DNA of 64,000 nucleotides, from contig NW_005178965.1 in NCBI RefSeq assembly GCF_000350225.1, forward strand, positions 1-64,000, in the 5' to 3' direction. The stretch comes from Chondrus crispus. Taxonomy: Eukaryota; Rhodophyta; Florideophyceae; Gigartinales; Gigartinaceae. Position numbers and translations under genes: made by a program. The notes beneath the pieces were generated by a model. It was not told where the DNA came from and did not search any database. It saw nothing but the letters and a program-made list of their open reading frames with translations. Shown piece by piece: positions 48,936 through 59,261 of the stretch. Positions within the stretch are counted from its first letter, which is position 1. Every line of letters starts with the position of its first letter.

Positions 48936-50903
48936 TTAATGAGCTCCTCATATGCAGCCTCCACACAGAGCAACTATCAACGCTTGTGGGAGGTCTTCGA
49001 GGCATACTGCGAGGACAATTCTCTCAGCGCAGCCCCTGCAACGTCAACGACCGTCATTGCGTATCTCGGGTTCATTTTCGATCGCGGCACGGTGCGTGGT
49101 GCTTCTATTCTGTAGTGCAATAATGGGCTCTACAGAGGGGTGAAAAGGAAGGAAAATATATTGGATTTGGATATGAAAAGTAGTCCGGGTTGGGGGGGAC
49201 GCACGTGTGAATAATTGCACAGTTTTAATTTTTTATTATTTAATTTAGTTAATTAGTTGGCATTAATTTTGCTGACACTAGATTAGATCTAGGATCTAGC
49301 GCCACGAGCTACTGTAGAGGCTCCGGCGGGGCGATATATAACTTAGCCCTCTGACCAACAAGTCAGTAAAGGTAACCCGAGTTTCCAGAGTTGAATATCG
49401 CCTTGGTCGAAGTCCGTCTTTCCCAAGACGCTCCCTTTTACCACAGATCACGTTATCGTTTGCGCTCGGGGGTTCCCTTTTCTTTTCCTTTATTTCATCT
49501 ATCCCTTTCTATTTCTATCTCTATTTCTATTCCCCTATCTTGTGTTGGTGCCATCGGATTTGGTTGCGACCGGACTGGTGTAGGTGTCTTTGCCATCGGG
49601 CGACACGTGGGTGTAGCGCTGCTACTGGTTTACGACCACCGACGGAGGCTGTTGCAACGACGTTTCCCTCGAAGGTCCTGTTGTGTATACAGGACAGTGT
49701 TGGTTCCATCGGATACAGGTTGCGACCGTTCCGGTGTCGGTACTTTGCCATCGGGCAGTACGGAGGTGTAGCGCTGCTACGTGTTTGCTAATTCCCGACG
49801 GGCTGCGTTGCGACGCCCCCTTCGAAGACCTTATCAAGGGTATAAGGTGTAACAGGCGCTTCGCGAGCATTGGCTTTACGAACCATCGGGCCCGGCTTTC
49901 TAATTACCGCCCCGAACTCGCCGAGCAACTGCCTGTACAAGACTCTACCACAATTCGTCCCGGGGCGGGCCTCTTCCTTTTGCCCCCCCCCCCTGTCAGG
50001 GACTTGAGGTACTGTGGGCTGCAAACCCACTTAAAGGGAAAGGGAGAATCGGACACTCCGTAGGGCTATGCCGTCGGCAACTCTTGTTGGTTGTGTTGTC
50101 GCTGGACCGTTGGACCCTGGTTCTGGCCTGACAGGCACATTGCACTACATATTCGGCCCTATCTGGCCTCCATTGCGGCTAAACACCGCACACTAGGCCT
50201 TCAGGATCCCACGATGGACGGTCAAGTCATCCAAACATGCCGGGGGTTCCGGGCATGGGACGCAAGGCGCACTAGTCGGGCACCTAAGCGGTGTGCCCCG
50301 TTACCTGCTGCAGTCGCCTCGTTTGCCCTGACGAAGGCGCTTATGGCCACTGACTACAGTACATTGCGCCGCTTTGGGCTCCTTGCGCTCACGTTCCTTC
50401 TTTGCTCATGTCCAGGAAGCACACGTGAGCTACAGCTACAAGACCTGGATTTTACGACGGCTTCTGATGCCGTCGGCATACAAATGCGCCGCTTTAAGTA
50501 TGCCGAGACTGGGGTTGTTCCGCGCATCGCGCTTCGCATCCCCACTTCAGGACGGGACGACCCTATCAAGGTACTACTGCATCGCCTTGCGGACGCTGCT
50601 CCGCCTTCTGGGTTTCTGTTCCCAGGCCCTGGCAGGTTGAAAGCGGCCCCGGCCTCGTTGTTAGCAGACGCGGTGTCCGCTACGCTCGCCGCTACTGCTG
50701 CCCAAGCCCCTGTGGGGCTGAAGTTTACTCCCCGCTCCCTGACGAGCGGGGCCATCTCGGCTGCATTTGCAGTCGGGCTTCCGCTGCCGCTGATAATGCG
50801 CCTCTCTAACCATGCCGACCAAAAGGTCGTCATGAGGCATTACTTAGACCCCCAAACGCCGAATTCGCCTGAGACACAGCGTTTCTTTGGGCGGTTTAAT
50901 TAA
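48936..50903 (+). pseudogene. Tyrosine recombinase of the DIRS-like element, split by a solo LTR
   Basis: The N-terminal core-binding part (48936-49110) contains QSNYQRLWEVFEAYCED and TTVIAYLGFIFDRG, a SAM-like helical domain. The catalytic part (50151-50903) has LTFLLCSCPGSTRELQL with the first catalytic Arg (STRE). Next comes a block at KFTPRSLTSGAISAAF where the usual H-x-x-R is replaced by R-x-x-T. The end is LSNHADQKVVMRHYLD with His and the presumed nucleophile Tyr. The inserted LTR plus its 5-bp duplication accounts exactly for the break: the frames on either side are in register. Without HxxR the enzyme may have been weak or inactive even before the insertion. Its role would be circular-DNA integration without an integrase. 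Confidence 0.75.
49111..50149 (+). mobile_element. Solo LTR of family A with 5-bp target duplication
   Basis: A 1039-bp LTR starting TGTAGTGCAATAATGG and ending CACATTGCACTACA. TATTC flanks both sides (49106-49110 and 50150-50154). It contains both internal modules and the CGATATATA motif near 49333. It disrupts the recombinase gene. Confidence 0.95.
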
Positions 50904-52477
50904 GGTGCACGGGGGTTGGCTGGTCAACCGTGTTGTCAACACAGTGGCCCAGTCGCGCCTACAGTGGCAAAACAAGGGGCCAGCCGGTACTTGCGACGAA
51001 GCGCCGCCAACACAGGTGTACCATTCCGGATATGAATTTTCAGTTGGTCATGTCTGTAGCAAAGTCAGCTTTGCTGTATGCGTGAATGTACACTGCGTGT
51101 ATAGGGGTGAGATCCAGTGGAAATAGCGCGCGTCTGAAAGCACTTACAGCCAGCTGGGCGTCTCGCTGTACTCGCCTCCCCGCCGACCCACAAGTTGTAG
51201 AGTCGAACTGTCCTACACCGTCTCCTCTCCTCCCCATGTCTATTTCTCTTTGCAATGAATTTCCCCCAGCGCGAGGCGGTGACACATTCCGTAGAGTGCG
51301 GCCAGAGCACTCAAAGATATGACTGAACACGCACAAGCCACCGAGCCTTCCGGAGTCCCGCCGCCCCCCGCGGTTGTCGTACAGCAAGTTCACGTCTGAA
51401 CGTAAACGTAGAGCAGGGTCCTGGTAGCAGTGGTAGAGCGGGATAATAACCCAAAAAGGGGTGTTCAATCGAACCGAAAACGGAAACACTAGTAATGTGT
51501 AGGCGCACTGGCTGGACGGTTATCCGGGCAGGGATGATAGGGGCTGCGGCGGAGTCCGCGAGTTGGAAGCCTAAAGTTGGGGCCGAAGTTGCTTCCCTTT
51601 ATGGGGTGGAGGCTGGCAGTAGGAGATATCTCTTATAGGTATCAAAAAACCTAGCCACCCCACTCTTCTACTACTGTACAAGGCCCCCTTACATTAATTA
51701 CACTAATCATCTAATATTAATTTCTATTACAGGGACCAGCTGCCCTGTCAGCTAAATTGGCCAACAGGAACCGGTCCAACGACTGCCAATCACAGCTCGC
51801 AAAAGAGTTACTCCTAGAGTGCCAAATGTCCAAAACCCACTATACCACATATCCCCCTTCTAAAACTGCAGTGCGTCCTCGTGCTGCATAATTAATGAGT
51901 ATGCATGTGCCACACGTGTCCACGGCCGTGAGCATGCGTACTGTACGCCACTATCCCTCTGTACTGCTTTCCCCGGGTGACCAGGCCTTTACAGTCACGA
52001 AAACCAATAGGATTCTGCCATTTGGTCCAACCATATTTCGTAAATGGATATCTTCGCCCCGAGTAACCCAATCATAAGCTGCCAGGTGGTTCAATCAGAT
52101 TGCCGGATTCCAGGGCTGCCCTAGGAGGGCCATTAATCCACACGTTGCACATTTGTCCTTCCAAAGGTTCCCCACACTGCATTGCTGGTATTTTTGAACG
52201 AGGTCTCGGTTCCTGATTTGGTACGGTTGGGGTTGCTCGAGGCCCTCCTGTGCTGCGTCGGTACAAACCCGTCTCTCGAAGTGAGTTTGCATCAACGTTC
52301 GTCCCCCTGGTAAGGTATCGGCATTCCACAGTCTGTGCTCAGCAGCTTCCCTTCCCTACGGCGTCCGACGAGTCGAAACCGTAATCGGTCTTTCAACCCC
52401 GTCGCCTGTCCGCCGACGTTTCGTCGTCTCCCGAACTCGGTATCGCCTTTCGCCTCTCCAAAGAACCGGAATCTCGG
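50904..52477. other. Non-coding region between elements
   Basis: No coherent gene. Around 51620-51880 the sequence is AT-rich with a short intron- or LTR-like look. TGGTAAGGTATCGGCATTCC near 52310 could be a primer site for the element encoding the next frame, but no LTR pair was found. Confidence 0.35.
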
Positions 52478-53403
52478 GTGGTTGCCTCATCAACGGAAGG
52501 AACTCCAGCCCCGATGGCTGATGTACCGCGACCGCCGGCCTTCATGGCGGAGACGGTCGACCGCATCTCTCTTGAGGACTACGAAAAGTTGGCTGAGAAA
52601 CGCTTCGATGCGACCCGGTTCATTGGTCTGGATGCGGCGGCGTCCTGGGCGGCCCGTAATCGGCATTGCCCACCCGTTCTCCGCGTCCCTTCCGAGGTAT
52701 CCAGTGACTTGGAGTTTTATCGTGTGGTGCAAGAACTGCCCTACGTCAAACGTGTTCACGATATTCTCCGTTCTTCCGTTTCGGTTCCAATACGGGTATC
52801 TCTCAAGAGTTAGTTGCCCTGGAGTCGCCCTTCATGTCGGCTTGGAGGACGACTCAGCGCTTCGTCCAAGACGTCCTCGTGGAAAACCGTATTCAGCACC
52901 GGAATGACCGTTTCCTCGGACAGTCTCACTACGTAGAGTTTTGGAAGGTACCCACAAGGAGACGGTATGCACTCTACCCTAGACAGCCCCATTGGTGGTC
53001 GGACATTGAGGTCGCTCGCTGGTTGCCAGTTACCACTCCGGGAGTCTGTGCTTACCATGGCTCCATCGCCCTCAACGCGAAACACCCTTGGTATCGTATC
53101 GTCTGGGCTATCGGACGTTCCGAGTTCGTTTTGAACGCAGCGTGCGCCTTTCTACAGGCAGCTCATTACGCGATGTGGCCCTCCATTCCTTATAAGGAGT
53201 CGGGGTATCTGCCTCGAAACGATCTTCCGCGGGGTCAGTTGTTCCGATTATCGGCTACGCTTATCGATGCGATTCGTATTCTCAGAACGAGTTTCGTGGT
53301 TCAAGGAACAGCTTTTTCCGGAGACGACCTAGAAGACCTCCTGAAGGTGGTTCAAGGACGTCGTTGGCTACCTGGAGAGGAATGGGTCGTTTTTGATAAT
53401 TGA
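52478..53403 (+). pseudogene. Unidentified protein, frameshifted, possibly gag of another element
   Basis: Two plus-strand frames look like one protein. The first (52478 to about 52795) contains MADVPRPPAFMAETVDRISL and SDLEFYRVVQELPYVKRVHD. The second (about 52796-53403, ATG at 52834) contains FVQDVLVENRIQHRNDRFLG, YALYPRQPHWWSDIEVARWL and LPGEEWVVFDN. A single-base shift near 52795 joins them. Trp and aromatic-rich, no recognised domain, no signal peptide. It ends exactly where the minus-strand gag of another element begins, so it is probably truncated. Confidence 0.45.
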
Positions 53404-54143
53404 CACGCGAGGGACTCCGCCTCCTGCATCTCGGTTCGATATGTCGAGCTCTGCGACCCGGGGGTCCGTACCCCTTGCCACTCTTGGAGTGGCCGCCAAT
53501 GAGGTCACGAAACTGGATGTCGTTCCGGTCGACATCGGTGAGGGGGTTCGTGCTCCCACGGGTCCTGCTCCTTTCGTAATGAGGACAGGGTCGGCCTGCC
53601 ACTCATCCTCCCCGATATGGAGGGTCGAGGCGGGCGAACTTGTCGCGGCGGACTTCGTAGTCTTGCCAGCCCTCCCTGCCGGTTTCGGATTCGGCAGAGG
53701 TAAACCGCGGCGAGCGCGGTACGTTGTACCTTCCGCCGTAGCGATACGGCGGATTGTCGGAAGATTGGTCTTCTGACTGCCTGACAGCCTTTGCACAGTT
53801 TCGGATACTGCGGCACGGGTTGCCAGTGCAAGTCCGCGCACGAAGTAGTGCGCGAGGGACTGTTCGGAGAACATTGCCGTGCATCGGAACGCGGTAGTCT
53901 CGAGTCGGTCAGCAAACGTGCTTCCCGTCTCATGCGATTGCTGTGGCGCCGTAGCGACAGCGTCGTACGCTTCACCTAACACGTCGTCCGTGAGGTAGCG
54001 TTTCAGGAATTGATTAACGAGCCCCGGCCAGCTCACGTCGTCGTGGAGCTGGCCGGGGCGGAGGCCACGCATCGTATAACTCGTAGACAGGCGCTCCGCG
54101 CCGCGCTCAAGGAAGTGCGCGAGGACTCGTACCGCAACACCTT
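53368..54143 (-). pseudogene. Gag fragment of family C element, cut by family A LTR
   Basis: The minus-strand frame runs from the LTR edge at 54143 to a stop at 53368. VAVRVLAHFLERGAERL, SYTMRGLRPGQLHDD and DVLGEAYDAVATAP correspond to the last part of the gag visible at 63740-63960. The stretch VNQFLKRYLTDDV versus VNQFIKRYQTDDV shows they are the same family, somewhat diverged. Codons before the LTR edge (to 54207) are LTR sequence and not part of the gene. It is the oldest layer of the nest, having received the family A element. Confidence 0.8.
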
Positions 54144-55242
54144 TGTAGTGCAATAATCGACTACACCGTGAGGGGGCGAAAAGAAAAGGAATTGAGAGGT
54201 ATGACAAATTGGGGGGATGATAAGTGAAAATTATTTCAATTTATTATTTTAATTATTAATATCAATTAGTTGCATATTAGTTATTTAACATTAGATTAGA
54301 TCTAGGATTTTGCGCCGAGAGCTACTGTAGTAGCTCCAGCGGGGCGATATATACCTTAGCCCTCTGACGACCAAGTCAGTAAAGCCATCCCGAGTTGCCA
54401 GAGTTGAATATCGCCTTGGTCAAAGTCCGTCTTTCCCAAGACGCTCCCTTTTACCACAGATTACGTTATCATTTGCGCTCGGGGGTTCCGTTTCCTTTTC
54501 CTTTATTTCACCTATCCATTTCAATTTCTATCTCTATTTCTATTCCCTTACCTTGTGTTGGTTCGACAGTGCCTGATTGCGATGTGCATTGTGACGACTG
54601 GAGTCATCGGGCTCTTGTGCTGGTTCTTTTGTTTGTTGTTGGTGCCATCGGCTTTGGTTGCGACCGGACCGGTGTAGGTGTCTTAGCCATCGGGCGACAC
54701 GTGGGTATGGCTCTGCTACTTTTTTACGTCCCCCGACGGAGGCTGTTGCGACGACGTCTCCCTCGAAGGTCCTGTTGTGTATACAGGACAGTGTTGGTTC
54801 CATCAGATACAGGTTGCGACCGTTCCGGTGTCGGTACTTTGCCATCGGGCAGTACGGAGGTGTAGCGCTGCTACGTGTTTGCAAATTCCCGACGGGCTGC
54901 GTTGCGACGCCCCCTTCGAAGACCTTATCAAGGGTATAAGTTGTAACAGGCGCTTCGCGAGCATTGGCTTTACGAACCATCGGGCCCGGCTTTCTAATTA
55001 CCGCCCCGAACTCGCCGAGCAACTGCCTGTACAAGACTCTACCACAATTCGTCCCGGGGCGGGCCTCTTCCTTTTGCCCCCCCCCCTGTCAGGGACTTGA
55101 GGTACTGTGGGCTGCAAACCCACTTAAAGGGAAAGGGAGAATCGGACACTCCGTAGGGCTATGCCGTCGGCAACTCTTGTTGGTTGTGTTGTCGCTGGAC
55201 CGTTGGACCCTGGTTCTGGCCTGACAGGCACATTGCACTACA
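54144..55242 (+). repeat. 5' LTR of family A element
   Basis: 1099 bp, ends TGTAGTGCAAT/ATTGCACTACA. It has two internal tandem modules, about 54640-54790 and 54791-54940, each with a TTGCGACCG...GCTGCTAC...GACG core. Confidence 0.92.
54346..54355 (+). promoter_or_regulatory. LTR promoter TATA motif
   Basis: GATATATACC, with TATATA at 54348-54353. Conserved at the same place in most family A LTRs (9609, 49333); the family B LTR has GATGTATACC. Confidence 0.45.
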
Positions 55243-55246
55243 AAAG

Positions 55247-55266
55247 TGGTCTCCCGACCTAGAATC
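55247..55266 (+). promoter_or_regulatory. Primer-binding site of family A element, with partial second copy
   Basis: TGGTCTCCCGACCTAGAATC starts four bases after the LTR. A second partial copy (GGACCTAGAATCTGG) follows at 55283-55297. The complement fits a tRNA 3' end with CCA, one discriminator base, a 7-base acceptor strand and a 5-base T-stem strand. Confidence 0.7.
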
Positions 55267-55362
55267 TTGAAACTACGAAGCCGGACCTAGAATCTGGAAC
55301 TGAAATCAGAAGTCGGAAATAGGTAAATTAGTTCGATAGGTCTCGTTTATTAAGAGCGGACC

Positions 55363-57648
55363 ATGGCATCAAGCCAACCCAAGGACGTCGGTCCTGGGGT
55401 CAGAAGGGCTGGATCAGCTCAAGAGTCGAGAATTCCGCGAGGATCTCGTACACGAAGCCAAGGAAATTCGGCTACTGATCCAGTTGCAGAAGCGTCCCCT
55501 TCGGGGACAGCCGTTGAGAAAAATGGCCTGGAAGAGAAGTTGGAGAAGTTGAGCGACGAGATTCGTCAGGAGACGAAGACCAAGTTCGACGAACATCTGG
55601 GCATTTATCAGAAGCAACAGGAGTTGCTAAAATACGAGTTCCACGCTGCCCTTGAAGAGCTGACAGCCCGTGTGGTTCTCGTTGAGAATTTAAGGACCGA
55701 TGCGTCGCCGGGCCGAGATCCGGTAGTGCTAGATTCGCTAAAGCTCGCCGCGAAAGAAGCGCGGCGAGACGCGAATCAGGCCCTGGAAACGCTGGCCAAG
55801 ACAAGGGACAGCATCGACGACCGGTTCTACCGCGCTTCGCGGCGACTCAAGGATCTTGAGCAAGCTGCGGGCCGGGCCGAACCAAGTTTGGACGCGGGAC
55901 CGCTCTCGGACGGAGAAGAAATCGACAGTCCAACGAAGAAGGACAAGTCAGTCCGGATCCGGGATTCCAAGTGGAAGAGCCCCAAGTCGGCCAAAGGCCG
56001 AAAGAAGAAGAAAAGTCACTGTAGTGACGACCGCGAAAATTGCGACTCAAATTCGGAGTCGAATGTTTCAGAAGAAAATAGTGACGTCGGCTCGTCGAAC
56101 CATTCAAGAAATTCCGACCGAAAATCGACAGAAGGGAATGGAATTTCGTCAAATAAGAAGAGCTCCAAAAGAGGCGAAGTCCCTTCGTCCGCCTCGCGGA
56201 GAGACCAGGAAGCGGAGCCAGAAGACATGGCGACGCGGCGCGGACCGCGATGGGAGGAGTTGGAGGAATTAAACCCGACCAACCACCTCTTCAATAAGTT
56301 GGTTTCGTACAGGACGTACCGCCTGCGGAACCTGCAGACACGTTTGTCGGGCAGGCGGCGGACCGCCGTGCGAAAGATCAGAAGAGACATACCACCAAAG
56401 GTGAAGAGAGACAATACGTTCACAGGAGACGATAGCGTATTAGTTCTAGACTTTTTAGCTAAGATAGTCCAAGAATTCGACACCCAGGAGATGAACGAAG
56501 GCCAAGCAATCCGCTTGCTACCGGAGTTCCACAGCGGAATCGCCCTGAGACAGTACACTTCGGTGTCACAAACGGCGGGGTCCCACCATGGGAAAATATC
56601 CGTCTGGTCGGAGGCCGTACAGTGGCTATTGCGAAGCTTCGCCACCGATGAGGCAATTCGCCAAGCCGTACTCGCTTTACGGGAAGTACAGCAGCTACCG
56701 TCTGAAGACGAGATGGAATTTTATATCCGTCTGACGGACGCGAGCAATCGATGTGGAAACGTATATTCGATGGAAGAACAAATGACGATGTTTATTGAAG
56801 GACTCGATTCGAGTTTCAAGCCGATGGTATCTCAATACCGACAAGACAATCGGGACGTTTCGTTTTTGAGACTAGTTAATTACGCGACGGCTAATGGCTC
56901 GGCGAGCCGCGCCAAGGAGAGGAAGACTAGGAGAGTCACCATCCAAGCACCAGCGACGCTAAGGACGGGGAGGAAGCAGAAGCCTTCGCACCCCACGCGA
57001 AAAACCCGCGGCGCTGTCCACTTGGCCAACTCACTGTCTGCGTCCAGAGGCCCTAGTACGGTTGATCAGGAAGAAAATGGATACGCAGGAGCACTGGTCG
57101 CCGAGGGCGATTTTTATGACCCCTCCGAGGAATATGGAGACGAGGAGCATGGGAATAGTGGGATGTCTACGCTACAGACGCCCACGTATACGACGGACTC
57201 GTATACAGAGGCCGCGGATCCCTTGTTAGCGTTTGGAGGGCGCGGACACACGCCAGCGCCAATAAATCCGATGGAAGACAAGGGTACGGCCTTCAGAAGA
57301 CCGGGCTGGACGGGCCGGCCGACGGCCCGAGGACCGCCAAGGTCGCCGTACCCTCCAAAGAAACATGGCCTCGTATGCTACCATCGCTACGAGAAGGGGC
57401 ACGGAGCGCCTACGTGTTTGCTCTCGTTCCGAGAGATGCACCGAGTTCTGAAGAACTACGAGGCGCTCTCCCCGATGGAGAGGTTGGGAATTCCGTCGAC
57501 AAGTTACCTGAAGGTAAAACAATGGTTCGAATCGCAGGCGGCCGGCACACCGAGTGCCTCTGCCGAAGTTTCGAACCGAACATCAGGAAGGCCGGCCGCG
57601 GGGCCGTCGTCGGACTGGAGAAGAAATCTGCAGCGACAGGAAAACTAA
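55363..57648 (+). CDS. Gag of family A element
   Basis: 761 residues from the ATG at 55363 (MASSQPKDVGPGVRR). A coiled coil is likely at about residues 50-170 (EEKLEKLSDEIRQETKTKF, KEARRDANQALETLAK). A Ser/Lys/Asp-rich disordered stretch covers 180-290. The capsid-like domain covers about 300-520 (FLAKIVQEFDTQEMNEGQ, RLTDASNRCGNVYSMEEQ, FLRLVNYATANG). Near residue 672 is a zinc knuckle of C-x2-C-x4-H-x4-C type in which the second Cys is Arg (C672, R675, H680, C685). The frame is otherwise intact. Gag would assemble particles and package RNA. Pol is in a following, separate frame. Confidence 0.85.
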   Translation: MASSQPKDVGPGVRRAGSAQESRIPRGSRTRSQGNSATDPVAEASPSGTAVEKNGLEEKLEKLSDEIRQETKTKFDEHLGIYQKQQELLKYEFHAALEELTARVVLVENLRTDASPGRDPVVLDSLKLAAKEARRDANQALETLAKTRDSIDDRFYRASRRLKDLEQAAGRAEPSLDAGPLSDGEEIDSPTKKDKSVRIRDSKWKSPKSAKGRKKKKSHCSDDRENCDSNSESNVSEENSDVGSSNHSRNSDRKSTEGNGISSNKKSSKRGEVPSSASRRDQEAEPEDMATRRGPRWEELEELNPTNHLFNKLVSYRTYRLRNLQTRLSGRRRTAVRKIRRDIPPKVKRDNTFTGDDSVLVLDFLAKIVQEFDTQEMNEGQAIRLLPEFHSGIALRQYTSVSQTAGSHHGKISVWSEAVQWLLRSFATDEAIRQAVLALREVQQLPSEDEMEFYIRLTDASNRCGNVYSMEEQMTMFIEGLDSSFKPMVSQYRQDNRDVSFLRLVNYATANGSASRAKERKTRRVTIQAPATLRTGRKQKPSHPTRKTRGAVHLANSLSASRGPSTVDQEENGYAGALVAEGDFYDPSEEYGDEEHGNSGMSTLQTPTYTTDSYTEAADPLLAFGGRGHTPAPINPMEDKGTAFRRPGWTGRPTARGPPRSPYPPKKHGLVCYHRYEKGHGAPTCLLSFREMHRVLKNYEALSPMERLGIPSTSYLKVKQWFESQAAGTPSASAEVSNRTSGRPAAGPSSDWRRNLQRQEN

Positions 57649-57698
57649 GGGGGGGAATCTCAAAACATTCGAAAGGAGAGACATGCGTCCGGTGAACC

Positions 57699-58129
57699 AT
57701 GTCCGGTACCCAGTTCCGTTCCCCGCTTTTAGCGAAGGAGGCAGTCGACGACGAGGAGACAGTTGGAATCATCGATAACCCGAAAGGACCCATTGGGGTC
57801 AGGAAGATTCTGCAAAGAGGCAAGGAGGTTCCGCTGGAGCAAGTCCGACGCCCCTGGTACAGGGTCAAGCGCGGGGACTGTCCCGAGAAGATTTTGGTCC
57901 TTGCGACGAAAAACTACAAAGTCTTCGCGGACATTGGACCGACGGTCGGATTGATGAGCCGTGTACTGTCCGTGTTGGACACCGGCGCGGGACCTAATCT
58001 CATCCGGAGATCCGAGCTTCCCGCAGCAATGGAAACACTAGTGTCCTTCGGACCGACCCAAGACATCGGCGATGCGAATAACAGGCCACTCCGAACTCTA
58101 GGTACACTCAAAATGCCTGTGAGACTTTG
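57699..58129 (+). pseudogene. Protease region of family A pol, truncated
   Basis: The frame shortly after gag contains RRPWYRVKRGDCPEKILVLA and the aspartic protease site SVLDTGAGPNLIRR (DTGA). It is cut at 58130 by the family B LTR; the codons after that point are LTR. The frame is offset from gag, so pol was probably expressed by frameshift or re-initiation. Confidence 0.8.
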
Positions 58130-59096
58130 TGTAGTGCAATACGCACCTGAAAAGGGGAGTGAAAAGAAAGGAAAATATTTGGATATGAAAAGTAGTCCGG
58201 GTTGGGGGACACACGTGTGAATAATTGCACAGTTTTAGTTTTTAATTATGTTATTTTATTTAGTTAACTAGTTGGCATTAATTTTGCTGACACTAGATTA
58301 GATCTAGGATCTAGCCCCGCGAGCTACTGTTGTGGCTCCGGCGGGGCGATGTATACCTTAGCCCTCTGACGACGAAGTCAGTAAAGGTAACCCGAGTTGC
58401 CGGAGTTGAATGTCGCCTTGGTCGAAGTCCGTCTCCACCAAGACGCTCCCTTTTACCTAAGCCTACGGCATCCTTCAGCGCTCGAGGGTCCCCTTTTTCC
58501 TCATCAATTTTCCTTTACTTCCCTATCCTAATTTCCCTTAATCTTGAGTTGGTCGCACCTTGTAGGATTGCGATCCGCAACGTGACGTCATTAGCCATCG
58601 GGCTTCTGTGTTGGTGCGCCAGTGGTGCTTTTCTCAGCGTTGGTTCCATCGGAATCTGGTTGCGATCGATCCGGTGTTGGTACTTTGCCATCGGGCAGTA
58701 CGACGGTGTAGCGCTGCTACGTTTTCTTCTTTCCCGACGGGCTACGTTGCGACGTCCCCGTCGAAGACCTTATCAAGGGTATAAGGTGTACAAGGCGCTC
58801 TACGAGCATTGGATTTACGACCAATCGGACCAGGTTTACCTAAACACCCCTCCGAACTCGTCTAGCAGTTGCCTTTACAAGTCTCCACCACCATTTACCG
58901 ATCCCGGGCTGGGCCCTTCTCTTTGCCCCGCCCTATCAGGGATCCGAGCTACTGCGGGCCACAAACCCGCTTAAAGAGGACAGGGAGCTTCGAACACTCC
59001 GTAGCGCTGTGCCGTTGGCAGTTGTTGTTTTTGTTGTTGTTGTTTGTGTTGGACCGTCGGACCTTGGTCTCTGCCTGACAGACGCATTGCACTACA
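58130..59096 (+). repeat. 5' LTR of family B element
   Basis: 967 bp, TGTAGTGCAAT...GCATTGCACTACA. It has one internal module instead of two, which accounts for the 132-bp length difference from the family A LTR. Confidence 0.9.
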
Positions 59097-59100
59097 AAAG

Positions 59101-59118
59101 TGGTCTCCCGACCTAGAA
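59101..59118 (+). promoter_or_regulatory. Primer-binding site of family B element, with partial second copy
   Basis: TGGTCTCCCGACCTAGAA, four bases after the LTR. CCCGACCTAGAA repeats at 59133-59144. Confidence 0.7.
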
Positions 59119-59261
59119 TTGCGTACAGGAGACCCGACCTAGAAACTGCGTAAGCTGAAACGGACTACAGGAGTTTTCTCTGCGACGTAAGTTTATTCAG
59201 GTGCGGTGGCGTTTTCTATTTTTTCTTTGTGTTAAGTTAGGTTCGTTTTTGGTAACGAACC

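Larger units (their letters stand above)
45640..50903 (+). mobile_element. DIRS-like tyrosine-recombinase retroelement, interrupted
   Basis: In order: a gag-like frame, RT, RNase H and a tyrosine recombinase instead of an integrase, the hallmark of DIRS/Ngaro/PAT-type elements. The termini are not defined. Frameshifts occur in the RNase H region, and a solo LTR lies within the recombinase gene. No adenine methyltransferase domain of the kind seen in some DIRS elements is recognisable. Confidence 0.75.
54144..58129 (+). mobile_element. LTR retroelement, family A, 3' part cut off by the next element
   Basis: 5' LTR, primer site, gag and start of protease. At 58130 the LTR of family B begins in the middle of the protease gene, so the rest is beyond B and outside the window. 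Left flank ACCTT (54139-54143). Confidence 0.88.

Noticed and set aside
55472..57868. Several minus-strand frames of 100-200 codons opposite the family A gag
   Set aside because: They are antisense shadows caused by codon bias of gag and have no domain or start context of their own.
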